A stretch of 64,000 bases of DNA, from assembly GCF_000797495.1 (NCBI RefSeq), contig NZ_JTGN01000020.1, forward strand, positions 48,886 through 112,885. Reading direction: 5' to 3'. A program made the translations under genes and the position numbers. This document shows positions 26,001 through 34,123 of this stretch, piece after piece. The stretch comes from Robinsoniella peoriensis. GTDB taxonomy: Bacteria > Bacillota > Clostridia > Lachnospirales > Lachnospiraceae. The notes under the pieces were generated by a model. That model did no database searches, was not told the DNA's origin, and worked only from the letters and a program-made list of their open reading frames with translations. Every line of letters starts with the position of its first letter. Positions within the stretch are counted from its first letter, which is position 1.

Positions 26001-26329
26001 TTATTCTTCTACTTCTTCCGGGTACACATCCAACCGCATCCCCTTAAACACAGGCTGTCGCATAGCACCTTTAGTATTAGGAATGTATTCCACGGTGCAA
26101 ACCTGATGCGCTACCCATATAGCATTCTCATTTCCTTTGGGCAGTATAGAAAATGGGTTCCTGCCGGTTGGAACCAGTGTCTTTATAACTCCGGCGGATA
26201 CTCCCAGGGTTATGTGTCCTTTATATAGAAGTCTTCCGTTCCGGTATCTTCCTCATATTCCTGCATCAGCTCTTTAAATGGCTTTCCAAACAACGTTTTA
26301 TAGATCAACTTCGTGTAGTTTGGGTACAT
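26001..26329 (-). pseudogene. Remnant of a DNA-ligase-like gene (C-terminal part), frameshifted
   Basis: Minus-strand reading from 26329 gives MYPNYTKLIYKTLFGKPF and stops after FYIKDT. Allowing one missing base near 26212, the next frame continues smoothly through GVIKTLVPTGRNPFS and VCTVEYIPNTKG to RQPVFKGMRLDVYPEEVEE and TAA. VEY-x(2)-NTKG-x(3)-RQPVFKG resembles the C-terminal OB-fold end of ATP-dependent DNA ligases of phages and conjugative elements. The frame stays open some distance upstream of 26329, but the nucleotidyltransferase domain is absent. It is a decayed mobile-element gene. The family call is moderate and rests on memory of the motif only. Confidence 0.5.
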
Positions 26330-26425
26330 GAAGTTTTTATGGGGGCTTGCTGTTCGAACTTCTATGGCAGCCGGCAGGGCGTTGTGCCATCCGTTCTGAG
26401 TCTTGTCGGAAATGAGGTGGTGCCG

Positions 26426-26521
26426 ATGTACGTTACATACAGTGATTTATTTACCTTCGTAATCATGCTTACATCTGTTATAACTTTAGTTGTAACTATC
26501 AAAAATAAGCATAAAAAATAA
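26426..26521 (+). CDS. Type I toxin, putative holin-like (TxpA/BsrG/Hol-Tox type)
   Basis: A 31-residue peptide starting MYVTYSDLFTF. One membrane helix (about residues 8-26) is followed by the basic tail KNKHKK, the typical plan of small membrane toxins of type I toxin-antitoxin systems. The ATG at 26426 follows GAGGTGGTG. A longer in-frame start at 26339 exists, but the conserved family core begins here. The stop codon is part of the stem of a perfect terminator (26514-26555). An antisense RNA with a consensus promoter reads into that terminator from the other side. A second locus with the same design is at 49743. Confidence 0.8.
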   Translation: MYVTYSDLFTFVIMLTSVITLVVTIKNKHKK

Positions 26522-26610
26522 CGCCCCCACTCTGGTAAAGTAAAGCGTTATTTTTAAATACTTATTCTGCCAGAACGGATAGTCATGACCTATCCTCCGG
26601 CTGTCTTGTT
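26513..26610 (-). ncRNA. Antisense antitoxin RNA of the type I toxin locus
   Basis: Predicted RNA of about 98 bases. It starts about 7 bases after the -10 box, folds a 5' hairpin (GGATAG pairing with CTATCC, extended by GCCGGA/TCTGGC) and ends at the minus-strand T-run of the shared terminator. It overlaps the last codons and 3' UTR of the toxin mRNA, as in RatA and SR4/SR6-like antitoxins. Transcript ends are inferred, not measured. Confidence 0.7.
26514..26555. terminator. Bidirectional terminator shared by toxin mRNA and antitoxin RNA
   Basis: AAAAATAACGC and GCGTTATTTTT are perfect 11-base arms around a 20-base loop. Confidence 0.85.
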
Positions 26611-26616
26611 AAGTAT

Positions 26617-26645
26617 ATTATAGTCAATGTTCAGATATTTGTCAA
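26617..26645 (-). promoter_or_regulatory. Perfect consensus sigma-A promoter of the antitoxin RNA
   Basis: On the minus strand TTGACA (26645-26640) and TATAAT (26622-26617) are separated by exactly 17 bp. Such a strong promoter fits an antitoxin that must exceed its toxin mRNA. Confidence 0.88.
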
Positions 26646-26968
26646 TAAATTATCTAACACGAAAGATAAACTTCAATAGAAGACCTGTCTTTTTATTTAT
26701 TCCTGATGAGATAATGCCCATTGTGGTATACGAAGCACTTCACGAAACAGTTACTTATTTATTAAATGAAAAACTTCCCATGAACCAAATAGATAATTTG
26801 GTTTTTCCTAATTTTGATAATAGAATTACATTTAATGGATTAATCAATATTGTGAACTCTCAACTTGTTATTGGTAGCTATCATCCTGTACATACTGTCA
26901 TAATAGAAATCAGCCAATCTAAATCAGCAAATTATAAACTTGCAATTAGTATAGATCCAAAAAAATAA
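26627..26968 (+). CDS. Hypothetical protein, probably decayed
   Basis: An open frame of up to 113 codons. The ATG at 26627 lies inside the antitoxin promoter and has no ribosome site, so the true start may be further in or lost. The product is a mixed alpha/beta sequence (PIVVYEALHETVTYLLNEK, ending AISIDPKK) without signal or membrane segment. No family is recognised. Base composition is AT-rich, like the surrounding island. It may be an immunity-like or mobile-element gene remnant. Confidence 0.3.
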   Translation: MFRYLSINYLTRKINFNRRPVFLFIPDEIMPIVVYEALHETVTYLLNEKLPMNQIDNLVFPNFDNRITFNGLINIVNSQLVIGSYHPVHTVIIEISQSKSANYKLAISIDPKK

Positions 26969-27052
26969 ATACATGAATCGGTACTATTTATCTTGTACTC
27001 CAATATAAGCTTTGATATAATACTATATACAATACACCGACAAGAGCAACTT

Positions 27053-27442
27053 ATGGCTTTGGAAAATAAATTGGGCATTACGGACGCAGCAGAGCTTGCC
27101 CGTGATGAAGAAAAAACAAGCAAGAAAAAGGCTCTCGAATTGTTTGAAATACACAAATACCAGTTCAGAGAGGGTAACGGCAGGGGTACCAGAATTTGGC
27201 TTGACTCTATCCTCAAAAAGGAACTGCACCAAGTAATTGACTGGAGCAATGTTAATAAAGACGATTATCTGCTCGCTATGGAGCGTAGCCCAATTAAGGA
27301 TGTTGAGATAAAAACACTTCTTCGTGCTGCTTTAACTGATAAAATCGACGACCGTGAAGTCTATATGAAAGGCATTGACGCAAGCTACCACTATGAGGGA
27401 TACAACGTCTTTAAAACGGAAGATTTGGACAATGAGAATTAA
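27053..27442 (+). pseudogene. Internally deleted Fic family protein
   Basis: A 129-residue product. The N-terminus MALENKLGITDAAELAR and the C-terminal half from FREGNGRGTRIWLDS to DREVYMKGIDASYHYEGY match full-length Fic/Doc AMP-transferase-like proteins of about 200 residues. Between KKKALELFE and IHKYQFREGNGR some 70-80 residues are missing in frame, including most of the core helices. The catalytic motif HPFREGNGR now reads YQFREGNGR, so the essential histidine is gone. The frame is intact, but AMPylation activity is not expected. The start chosen is the ATG at 27053, after a weak AAGAG site. Confidence 0.7.
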
Positions 27443-27516
27443 TCGACCTATTCGTGCGAATTGTAGATAAAAGGTAAAGCTATGACTGAGTACAACCAGA
27501 TTGAGAGGAAAATACA

Positions 27517-27726
27517 ATGGCTGTTAGTTATAAAAAGCTCTGGAAGCTGCTTATTGATAAAGATATGAAGAAGAAAGACTTACGTGAGGCCGCGAATCTA
27601 AGTCCCTCCCTCGTTGCCAAAATGGGCAGGAATGAAAACGTCACAACCGAGGTGCTGTCAAGGATTTGTGCAGCACTTAAATGTGACATCGGTGATATTA
27701 TGGAAATGGTGCCAGAGGAAGAATAA
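27517..27726 (+). CDS. Small XRE/Cro-type transcriptional regulator
   Basis: A 69-residue single-domain DNA-binding protein. The helix-turn-helix KKDLREAANLSPSLVAKMG is at about residues 19-37, and the conserved C-terminal ICAALKCDIGDIMEMV is typical of the short YozG/Cro-like regulators. The ribosome site AGAGG precedes the ATG. It follows the deleted Fic gene by 74 bases in the same direction. It is probably the regulator of the former mobile element and may still be functional. Confidence 0.85.
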   Translation: MAVSYKKLWKLLIDKDMKKKDLREAANLSPSLVAKMGRNENVTTEVLSRICAALKCDIGDIMEMVPEEE

Positions 27727-27942
27727 GAGCTAAACGACTTATTAAAGTGTGTCAAATCATACGAGATTATGCGGCAGATAATCCACTAAAAATGCATTAG
27801 TGATATGCCAGAAATATAAGCTGTGAATGGTAAACTTTATGTATCAGCTATATTTGATTGCTTTGATGCATAGGTCAACTTAGGGATATCTGATTCAAAC
27901 TAATCAATCTATAAAATACATCCCCGGGAGGTATTATTCATC

Positions 27943-28623
27943 ATGCAAAAACTAAAGTATATGTTCATCCATCTAATCAGCATAGCTGCATTTTTCACCC
28001 TTTGCATCATTACTCCATCCCTTGTAGCCTATTTTTTCCTGCTGCTGCTTCTTGTTCGGATCGTCATTTTCCTGATCCCTTCCAACGGGGAACGAATCCG
28101 TTTCCGGACGGAGTCGAAACGAGCGCTTCTGGTAATTGATCTGCAGGAAGGATTATGCGGGCAGCGAGGCTCCTATTCCAATAAAGAACCTTTTTTGAAA
28201 GCGGTAAATGACACCATTGAAAAAGCCAGAGCAGATGGGGATATGGTCATCTATGTAAGACAGGTATTTTCATCCCTGGACAACATTTTTGGCTGCCTGG
28301 CAATGGGTGGAAGGCTATCAGGCTGGGATCATGGCAGTGATTTTGTAGCAGGATTAAATATCATCAGTGACAATCAGTTTATTAAGCACCAGCAGGATGC
28401 GTTTTCCTGTAAAGCACTTTCCCGGCTTCTCGCGGAAAGTGAAATAAACACCTTGACCATTGTAGGACTGGATGCTTCTTCCTGCGTATATAAGACAGCA
28501 ATCAGCGCTCTGAGACGGGGTTACATTGTAAATTTAAATTCAAAAGCCCTCCTGTCAAAAAGTAAGAGCGTAATGAATAAAATGCTGGATACTTTTCGCC
28601 AGAAAGGCATGTATGTTTACTAA
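27943..28623 (+). CDS. Isochorismatase-like cysteine hydrolase with N-terminal membrane anchor
   Basis: A 226-residue protein. Two hydrophobic segments at about residues 5-25 and 27-47 are unusual for this normally soluble family. The hydrolase domain starts at about residue 62. The catalytic triad is visible as Asp in LLVIDLQEG, Lys in FIKHQQDAF and Cys in LDASSCVYKTA. The likely reaction is amide or isochorismate-type hydrolysis at the inner face of the membrane. The ribosome site is GGGAGG. The stop abuts the convergent dehydrogenase gene. The substrate is unknown. Confidence 0.85.
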   Translation: MQKLKYMFIHLISIAAFFTLCIITPSLVAYFFLLLLLVRIVIFLIPSNGERIRFRTESKRALLVIDLQEGLCGQRGSYSNKEPFLKAVNDTIEKARADGDMVIYVRQVFSSLDNIFGCLAMGGRLSGWDHGSDFVAGLNIISDNQFIKHQQDAFSCKALSRLLAESEINTLTIVGLDASSCVYKTAISALRRGYIVNLNSKALLSKSKSVMNKMLDTFRQKGMYVY

Positions 28624-29793
28624 TTATTTATAGGAATCTTCTAAAATTTTAACTACATCTGCATCACTCAGTTGAACCGGATCACCTGCATAGAGTCCCC
28701 CCATGGTGGCTCTTGCATTATCCGCATATTTTTTCAGTTCTTCTTTCTTCATACCATGACTGCTCATTTTTATATCGTCAACTCCGCAGATCTTTTGCAG
28801 TTCTGTCAGGGCATCCACAAAATCCATTGCCGTCTTTGCATCTGATTTTCCAAGGGCTTTTGCCATCTGAACCATACGTTCCTCACACTGGTTTGTATTT
28901 GCAAAATGTGAATAATATGCTTTACTAATTGCAATTAAGGCTTCGCCGTGTACAAAATCCGGATGATATGCGCTGATGGCATGGGCTATGCTGTGTTCTG
29001 ACGTACAGGAAGAAGTGGATTCTACCATTCCTGCAAGGGTATTGGCAAGTGCCACATCTGCTCTGGCGTCCATGTTATCGCCTTCGGCTACTGCCTTGTG
29101 AAGGCTTTTGCCAATCAGCTCAATCGCTTTTAATGCAAACATATCACTCATTACATAAGCACTATTATTTAAATACCCCTCTGTACTGTGAAACAGAGCA
29201 TCAAATCCCTGATATGCCGTCAGGCGTGACGGAACCGTTGTCATCAGTTCCGGGTCTACAATGGCTAACATGGGGAATGTCTTATCATATCCGAAACCGA
29301 TTTTTTCATTTGTCTCTGTCTTCGTAGTAACCGTCCATGGGTCTGCCTCTGTTCCCGTTCCGGCAGTTGTGGTAATTGCAATGATCGGAAGCGGATTATT
29401 CGGTACCGGCAGTCCCTTTCCACTGCCGCCCGATACATAATCCCAGTAATCCCCATCATTTGCAGCCATTACTGCTATCGCCTTAGCCGCATCAATACTG
29501 CTACCGCCGCCAAGTCCCACTACAAAATCAATCCCGTTCTCTTTGCAGACAGCAGCTCCTTCCATAACATGGTCTTTTATTGGGTTAGGCAGAATCTTGT
29601 CAAACAGGAGATGGGATACCCCTGCTTTCTCCAATTGTTTCTGTACTTTTTCAAGATAACCGTATTTTTTTACGGAGGTTCCTCCTGTTGTAACGATAAG
29701 TGCTTTCTTTCCCGGCATTTCCTGCTTGTGCAGATCGTTTAATGATCCTTTGCCAAATAAGATTCTGGTTGGAATGTAATAATTAAAATCCAT
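28624..29793 (-). CDS. Iron-containing alcohol dehydrogenase (butanol-dehydrogenase type)
   Basis: A 389-residue group III dehydrogenase, normal length. The nucleotide-binding GLGGGSSIDAAKAIA is near residue 93. The metal ligands are visible as Asp and His in YQGFDALFHSTEGYL (about 195) and two His in SIAHAISAYHPDFVHGEA (about 265-280). It reduces aldehydes or ketones to alcohols with NAD(P)H. The promoter region has a 19-bp spacer and a dyad typical of MerR regulators, which suggests induction by aldehyde or thiol stress rather than purely fermentative control. Confidence 0.94.
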   Translation of the reverse strand: MDFNYYIPTRILFGKGSLNDLHKQEMPGKKALIVTTGGTSVKKYGYLEKVQKQLEKAGVSHLLFDKILPNPIKDHVMEGAAVCKENGIDFVVGLGGGSSIDAAKAIAVMAANDGDYWDYVSGGSGKGLPVPNNPLPIIAITTTAGTGTEADPWTVTTKTETNEKIGFGYDKTFPMLAIVDPELMTTVPSRLTAYQGFDALFHSTEGYLNNSAYVMSDMFALKAIELIGKSLHKAVAEGDNMDARADVALANTLAGMVESTSSCTSEHSIAHAISAYHPDFVHGEALIAISKAYYSHFANTNQCEERMVQMAKALGKSDAKTAMDFVDALTELQKICGVDDIKMSSHGMKKEELKKYADNARATMGGLYAGDPVQLSDADVVKILEDSYK

Positions 29794-29890
29794 ATTGTAT
29801 CCCCTTTCTATTTTACGTACAGCAGTACATCAGACTTTCGTCCGTTTGGCATCCTCACCTGTATGTACCAGCCTGTTCGTCGATAAAGAA

Positions 29891-29921
29891 AGTATAAGTC
29901 TTAAAGCTAACTTGAAGTCAA
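29891..29921 (-). promoter_or_regulatory. MerR-type promoter of the alcohol dehydrogenase gene
   Basis: TTGACT (29921-29916) and TATACT (29896-29891) are separated by 19 bp, too far for normal polymerase contact. The spacer carries the dyad CTTAAAG-ctaa-CTTGAAG (29900-29917). This layout is the hallmark of MerR-family activation, and the dyad resembles AdhR/NmlR sites. No merR gene lies nearby. Confidence 0.65.
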
Positions 29922-29985
29922 GCACTTTTTTCGGATCCTTCTGATCCTTCCTTTCTGTTCCTTCCGGGAAGGTCAGTACTGCCGG

Positions 29986-31242
29986 CTACACCTTTGACCG
30001 AACCTCATCCAGTGTCTTAGACACACCATGGTGAATCGGCTTCCATTCCACCTTTTTAAACAATGCTACGATGGAAATTGGTATATATGTAATCATAAAC
30101 AGCGGAAATGTAAATATATATCCGATTTTCTTATAAGCAGGTGCATGAATCTGCCTCCATTCTGTGACAACCGTAAGCGCTCCCATTGCCAGCATCATAA
30201 GATACCCATTTACCAGAAACTCTCCTACGGACTGCAGTAATACCAGAATATCTGCATCTTTGTAAACGAGACTGACAATGAAACCAGCCGTATTCAATAT
30301 GCAGCTGAGCACTGTTAAAATAATTGCCGGCATGATTGACATAACCATGTCGTAACAGGAAAAGCTTCCTTTTTCGAAAATATTTCGGATCAGCCTGCCG
30401 CCGTAATTAGCAAATACCTGCATATTTCCCTTTGCCCAGCGCAGCCGCTGATTCCATGACTGGCGAAAGGAAACCGGCTGCTCATCATACAGAACAGCAT
30501 CCGGACAATAAGCGATGCGCTCACCCTGTAAAATACTATCCACTGTAAATTCAATATCTTCTGTCAGAAGGAAATGATTCCAACCCTGATTTTTTCTGAC
30601 TATGTCGCTGTGAATCAAAAAACCGGTACCTGAAACTGCACAGCTGCTTCCCATTGCCATCCTTGCCTGATTTAAATACCTGGACTCTCTTAAAAACCAC
30701 AGGGAGTAACCTGCCGAAATCCAGTTATCCCCAAAGTTTTTGGAATTGCGGTAACTTGTTATAATGCGGTGCCCATCAGAAAATGTACGGTTCATATTCT
30801 CTATGTAATATTCATCCAGCAGATTATCTGCATCAAAGATGAAATAACCGTCATATTTCTTATCAAGACCGGCTGCCTTGATATTCTGAAACAAAAAGCG
30901 CAGCGCATATCCTTTTCCTACCTGTCTCGTATTAAAACGTTCCCATACACAGGCATGATTGGCTCTTGCAATTTCAGCAGTCCTGTCCGAACAATTATCT
31001 GCTACTACATAAATATCTACGTACTTAGTCGGATAACTCTGATTCCGTATGCTTTTTATCAGCTGTGCTATTACAGACTCTTCATTTCTGGCGGATATCA
31101 GTACTGCATACATATGGTAATTCACTTTACCGGATGTCTTCGGTTTTTTAATCAGTGCTGCTGCCACATAGAAAAGCTGGTAAGAATAACAGCAGATAAA
31201 CACCATAGCAATCAGATAATTTACATATTTAATCATTTCCAT
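29986..31242 (-). CDS. Processive glycosyltransferase, family 2, membrane-bound
   Basis: A 418-residue protein from the ATG at 31242, which has GGAGG at good spacing. An N-terminal span is followed by the GT-A domain with AVLISARNEESVI, the donor-site DADNLLDEYY, the acceptor motif TEDIEFT and the QRLRWAKGN motif of processive synthases. Three to four C-terminal spans complete the hyaluronan/cellulose-synthase-like plan. It probably extends a cell-surface polysaccharide. It overlaps the end of the VTT-domain gene by 14 bases, so the two are expressed together. Confidence 0.9.
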   Translation of the reverse strand: MEMIKYVNYLIAMVFICCYSYQLFYVAAALIKKPKTSGKVNYHMYAVLISARNEESVIAQLIKSIRNQSYPTKYVDIYVVADNCSDRTAEIARANHACVWERFNTRQVGKGYALRFLFQNIKAAGLDKKYDGYFIFDADNLLDEYYIENMNRTFSDGHRIITSYRNSKNFGDNWISAGYSLWFLRESRYLNQARMAMGSSCAVSGTGFLIHSDIVRKNQGWNHFLLTEDIEFTVDSILQGERIAYCPDAVLYDEQPVSFRQSWNQRLRWAKGNMQVFANYGGRLIRNIFEKGSFSCYDMVMSIMPAIILTVLSCILNTAGFIVSLVYKDADILVLLQSVGEFLVNGYLMMLAMGALTVVTEWRQIHAPAYKKIGYIFTFPLFMITYIPISIVALFKKVEWKPIHHGVSKTLDEVRSKV

Positions 31243-31936
31243 AACTTTTTCCTCCTTCTTTTGCAGCACCACGTACCGTTATAACCCGATATACCAGTAA
31301 GCCAATTATGCTGACAATGATTGTGACAGCAAATACAAGAATAGCAAATTGGTAATTCTGTACTCCCAATGCATCTCCTCCCACCGTAGATGTTATGATT
31401 GATGGAATTCTCGCTATCCCTGTTATTAAAATCCAGGTTGATAATCTCATTGTTGTAAGCCCGATAACATAGGTCATAAGGTCTTTTGGTGTCCCCGGAA
31501 TCAAAAACAGTATAAAGGTCAGTGTATTCAGTTTCTTTTGATTCTGCATAATTTTAAGTGACTGGATCTTTTCTCTTGGGTAAAATACTTCTACCGCTTT
31601 CACTCCAAAATACCTGACAAAATAGAATACAACAATGCTCCCGATTAATGCCCCGATCAGGCAAAGCGCTGTCCCTTCAAATATCCCGAAGGCATAACCC
31701 GCCCCGATTTCAAGGGGTTCTCCGGGTATGATAGCTATTATAATCTGCATTGCCATCATTGCACTGAATGCAACTCGCCCCCAAATACCATGCCCATTAA
31801 CCCACGCACGAAACTTTTCCGGCTGTGAAACAAATTCCAGCATTGGCCTCCCCACAAACCAAAAAACGGCTGCACTCATGAGTATAAAAATAGTAACGCA
31901 TGCGATACTAATTATCTTTTTCCGTTTTAATGTCAT
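31229..31936 (-). CDS. VTT-domain membrane protein (TVP38/TMEM64, DedA-like)
   Basis: A 235-residue protein with about six membrane segments. The domain core GAGYAFGIFEGTALCLIGAL and the re-entrant FLIPGTPKDLMTYVIGLT are characteristic. Relatives act as lipid scramblases or flippases, or in membrane homeostasis. Coupling to the glycosyltransferase suggests a role in surface polymer or lipid-carrier handling, by inference. A 148-base gap separates it from the kinase gene upstream. Confidence 0.92.
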   Translation of the reverse strand: MTLKRKKIISIACVTIFILMSAAVFWFVGRPMLEFVSQPEKFRAWVNGHGIWGRVAFSAMMAMQIIIAIIPGEPLEIGAGYAFGIFEGTALCLIGALIGSIVVFYFVRYFGVKAVEVFYPREKIQSLKIMQNQKKLNTLTFILFLIPGTPKDLMTYVIGLTTMRLSTWILITGIARIPSIITSTVGGDALGVQNYQFAILVFAVTIIVSIIGLLVYRVITVRGAAKEGGKSYGND

Positions 31937-32084
31937 AAAAAACTCTCCTTATCCGCCCCGGAAGTTTTCCTTCCTTAACTTTTAAGAAGAGTATAAATTA
32001 CAATATTCAACAAATTATCAACTGCAACCGATAATTTTCTATAGAATTTCTTACATTATTCTTAACACACTCAAGTGCTTCGCT

Positions 32085-33278
32085 TTACAGCAACATTTTA
32101 AAATTAGCCTGCACAAGCCCGCCTCCATTGTGGCCATTAGCACAAAATATGGAACCTCCATGTTTTTCACTGAGAATCTTACAGATATTCAGCCCCAAAC
32201 CAAAATGAGAATCGTAGACATTTTCTTTTTCTTTATAAAAGGGCTTCACTGCCTGTTCTAAGGCCTCTCTGGTAAATCCTTTTCCATCATCACCGACCGC
32301 TACGGAAAAATACTCACCATATGCAAATAGCTGCACATCCAATTCTCTTTTCGCGTATCGTACACCATTAGAGATGAGATTTTCAAAAACCTGCAGTACT
32401 AATTCCCGGTCCACTGATATTTTAGAACATTTAAAATGCGTAGTAAATTTCAGCTGCATGCCTTTTTCCCTGCAAAGTATATCGGCACAGTCTCTGATCT
32501 GCTCTGCAAATTCCTCACAATTTATTACACTAGTCTTAATATCAACATCCTCCAGCTTTTGCAGTGCATGCATACTGGAAACATAATTCTCAAGCCTGGT
32601 CACATGTGCAGACATGGTCTGTACGGTTCCAATCAGCTTTTCCTTGGAAACTTTATCATCTGGAAGATATTTGGAAAGCATGTCCACATATCCACGCAAT
32701 ACCGTGAGCGGCGTCCGCAAATCATGGGAAAATGCTGCATTCAGACGCTTTCTCTCTTCCATCGCCCGCCACATCTCGCGGTTATTTTGGTCTAGGGAAG
32801 ATCTCATTTGTTCGAAATTACGGCACAGCCTCCCCATTTCATTGTTGCAGTTATAATAAATGTGAAAATCCAGATCCTGCTGCCCGATCTTACTTGCCGC
32901 CTCCTCCAGCAGCGTAATTGGTGTCTTTAGTTTATTACGGTAAAACAGCAAACCGGCCATTATAACGATAACTAAAAAGCTCAGTATCAAAGAGATACCG
33001 CCTCCAATATTACAGATACGTATCATTCTGGCTTCCCGGGGAGTATACTCATAATATTTTCCTTCCTTTGTATGAACCCCATAGCTCGTTGAATATTCTA
33101 ACTGTTCCTTATCCGGTATTTTCCGATAGATGATGTTTTTTTCCGTATTGGTAAATACCGCCTGAATTGATATGCTGCAAAACAATGCAATCAGGGTAAA
33201 AACAACCATATAAAGCATGAAGGATTGTTTCAGGGACAGGTCTCTCAAGGAAATGCTTTTTTTCTCTACCTGCTCCAT
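32085..33278 (-). CDS. Sensor histidine kinase (EnvZ/VanS-like)
   Basis: A 397-residue membrane kinase. Two spans lie at about residues 16-38 and 94-116, with only about 55 residues outside. A HAMP region is followed by the H-box AFSHDLRTPLTVLRGY near residue 187, N-box ENLISNGVRYA and G-boxes VGDDGKGF and HFGLGLNICK. It overlaps the end of the response regulator gene by 13 bases. The small sensor loop suggests detection of an envelope or membrane-linked signal. Confidence 0.93.
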   Translation of the reverse strand: MEQVEKKSISLRDLSLKQSFMLYMVVFTLIALFCSISIQAVFTNTEKNIIYRKIPDKEQLEYSTSYGVHTKEGKYYEYTPREARMIRICNIGGGISLILSFLVIVIMAGLLFYRNKLKTPITLLEEAASKIGQQDLDFHIYYNCNNEMGRLCRNFEQMRSSLDQNNREMWRAMEERKRLNAAFSHDLRTPLTVLRGYVDMLSKYLPDDKVSKEKLIGTVQTMSAHVTRLENYVSSMHALQKLEDVDIKTSVINCEEFAEQIRDCADILCREKGMQLKFTTHFKCSKISVDRELVLQVFENLISNGVRYAKRELDVQLFAYGEYFSVAVGDDGKGFTREALEQAVKPFYKEKENVYDSHFGLGLNICKILSEKHGGSIFCANGHNGGGLVQANFKMLL

Positions 33279-33940
33279 TTATAACCAACCCCCCAGACCG
33301 TTTCAATGAAAGGTTTACAGCCTATGGCTGCCATCTTAGATCGTATCCGCCTCACATGTTCTGCCACTACACTGCTGTCTCCCTGCCCGTCAAATCCCCA
33401 TATTTTCTCATAAATGCGCTCTTTATCAAATATTTGCCCGGAATTCTGGGATAAAAATTCGATAATCTCAAATTCTTTTTTTACAAATCCCATTGCCTCC
33501 CCTTTATAATAAGCACACTTTTCGGTATAATCGATTGTAAAATCCTGATCGAATTTAACTCTTGAAGAACATCCATGGCGCTGCTCCCTTCTCAGATGTG
33601 CCTCAACTCTCGCCCCCAGTTCATCAATGCTAAAAGGCTTTACTATATAATCATCGCCCCCGGCACGAAAGCCTTTGATTTTATCTCCATCTTCTATTTT
33701 CGCCGTCAGAAATAAAATGGGGCAGGATACAAAATCCCGGATGCTTCTGCAGACGGTAAGTCCGTCCATATCCGGCATATTTACATCCAGCAAGATCAAA
33801 TCCGGTCCCCTCTCTGCTTTTTGCAGCGCTTCCATTCCGCTGAACGCAGTCATTACCTGGTAACCGTTAAATTCAAAATAATCACCCAGCATATTCACAA
33901 TATCTATTTCATCATCCACAATTAAGATTGTATGTTCCAT
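33266..33940 (-). CDS. Response regulator, OmpR family
   Basis: A 224-residue protein. The receiver begins HTILIVDDEIDIV, with the phospho-acceptor Asp in LILLDVNMPDMDG near residue 52 and the conserved Lys in YIVKPFS. The C-terminal winged helix ends FIETVWGVGYKWSR. It is the first gene of the two-component operon and has its own ribosome site. It may control the VTT and glycosyltransferase genes downstream, by position only. Confidence 0.95.
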   Translation of the reverse strand: MEHTILIVDDEIDIVNMLGDYFEFNGYQVMTAFSGMEALQKAERGPDLILLDVNMPDMDGLTVCRSIRDFVSCPILFLTAKIEDGDKIKGFRAGGDDYIVKPFSIDELGARVEAHLRREQRHGCSSRVKFDQDFTIDYTEKCAYYKGEAMGFVKKEFEIIEFLSQNSGQIFDKERIYEKIWGFDGQGDSSVVAEHVRRIRSKMAAIGCKPFIETVWGVGYKWSR

Positions 33941-34057
33941 ATCTGCATTACCTCCTTATCAGGTATAGTGTAATGCATGTTTATCAAAATTTCATCAACT
34001 ATTTGATCAAAACGGTCATTTTCCAGACATGCCCAATACCTATATACCAACAAAAAC

Positions 34058-34089
34058 AGCTGGTACACAAAGTGATTCATGTACCAGCT
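34058..34089 (-). terminator. Terminator after the GH31 gene
   Basis: A perfect 10-base stem AGCTGGTACA with a 12-base loop is followed by GTTTTTGTT on the minus strand. It lies about 135 bases after the stop, beyond the repeat array. Confidence 0.8.
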
Positions 34090-34123
34090 ATCGTTTAAAT
34101 TTTATCTTAATCTTCTTTTTTAT

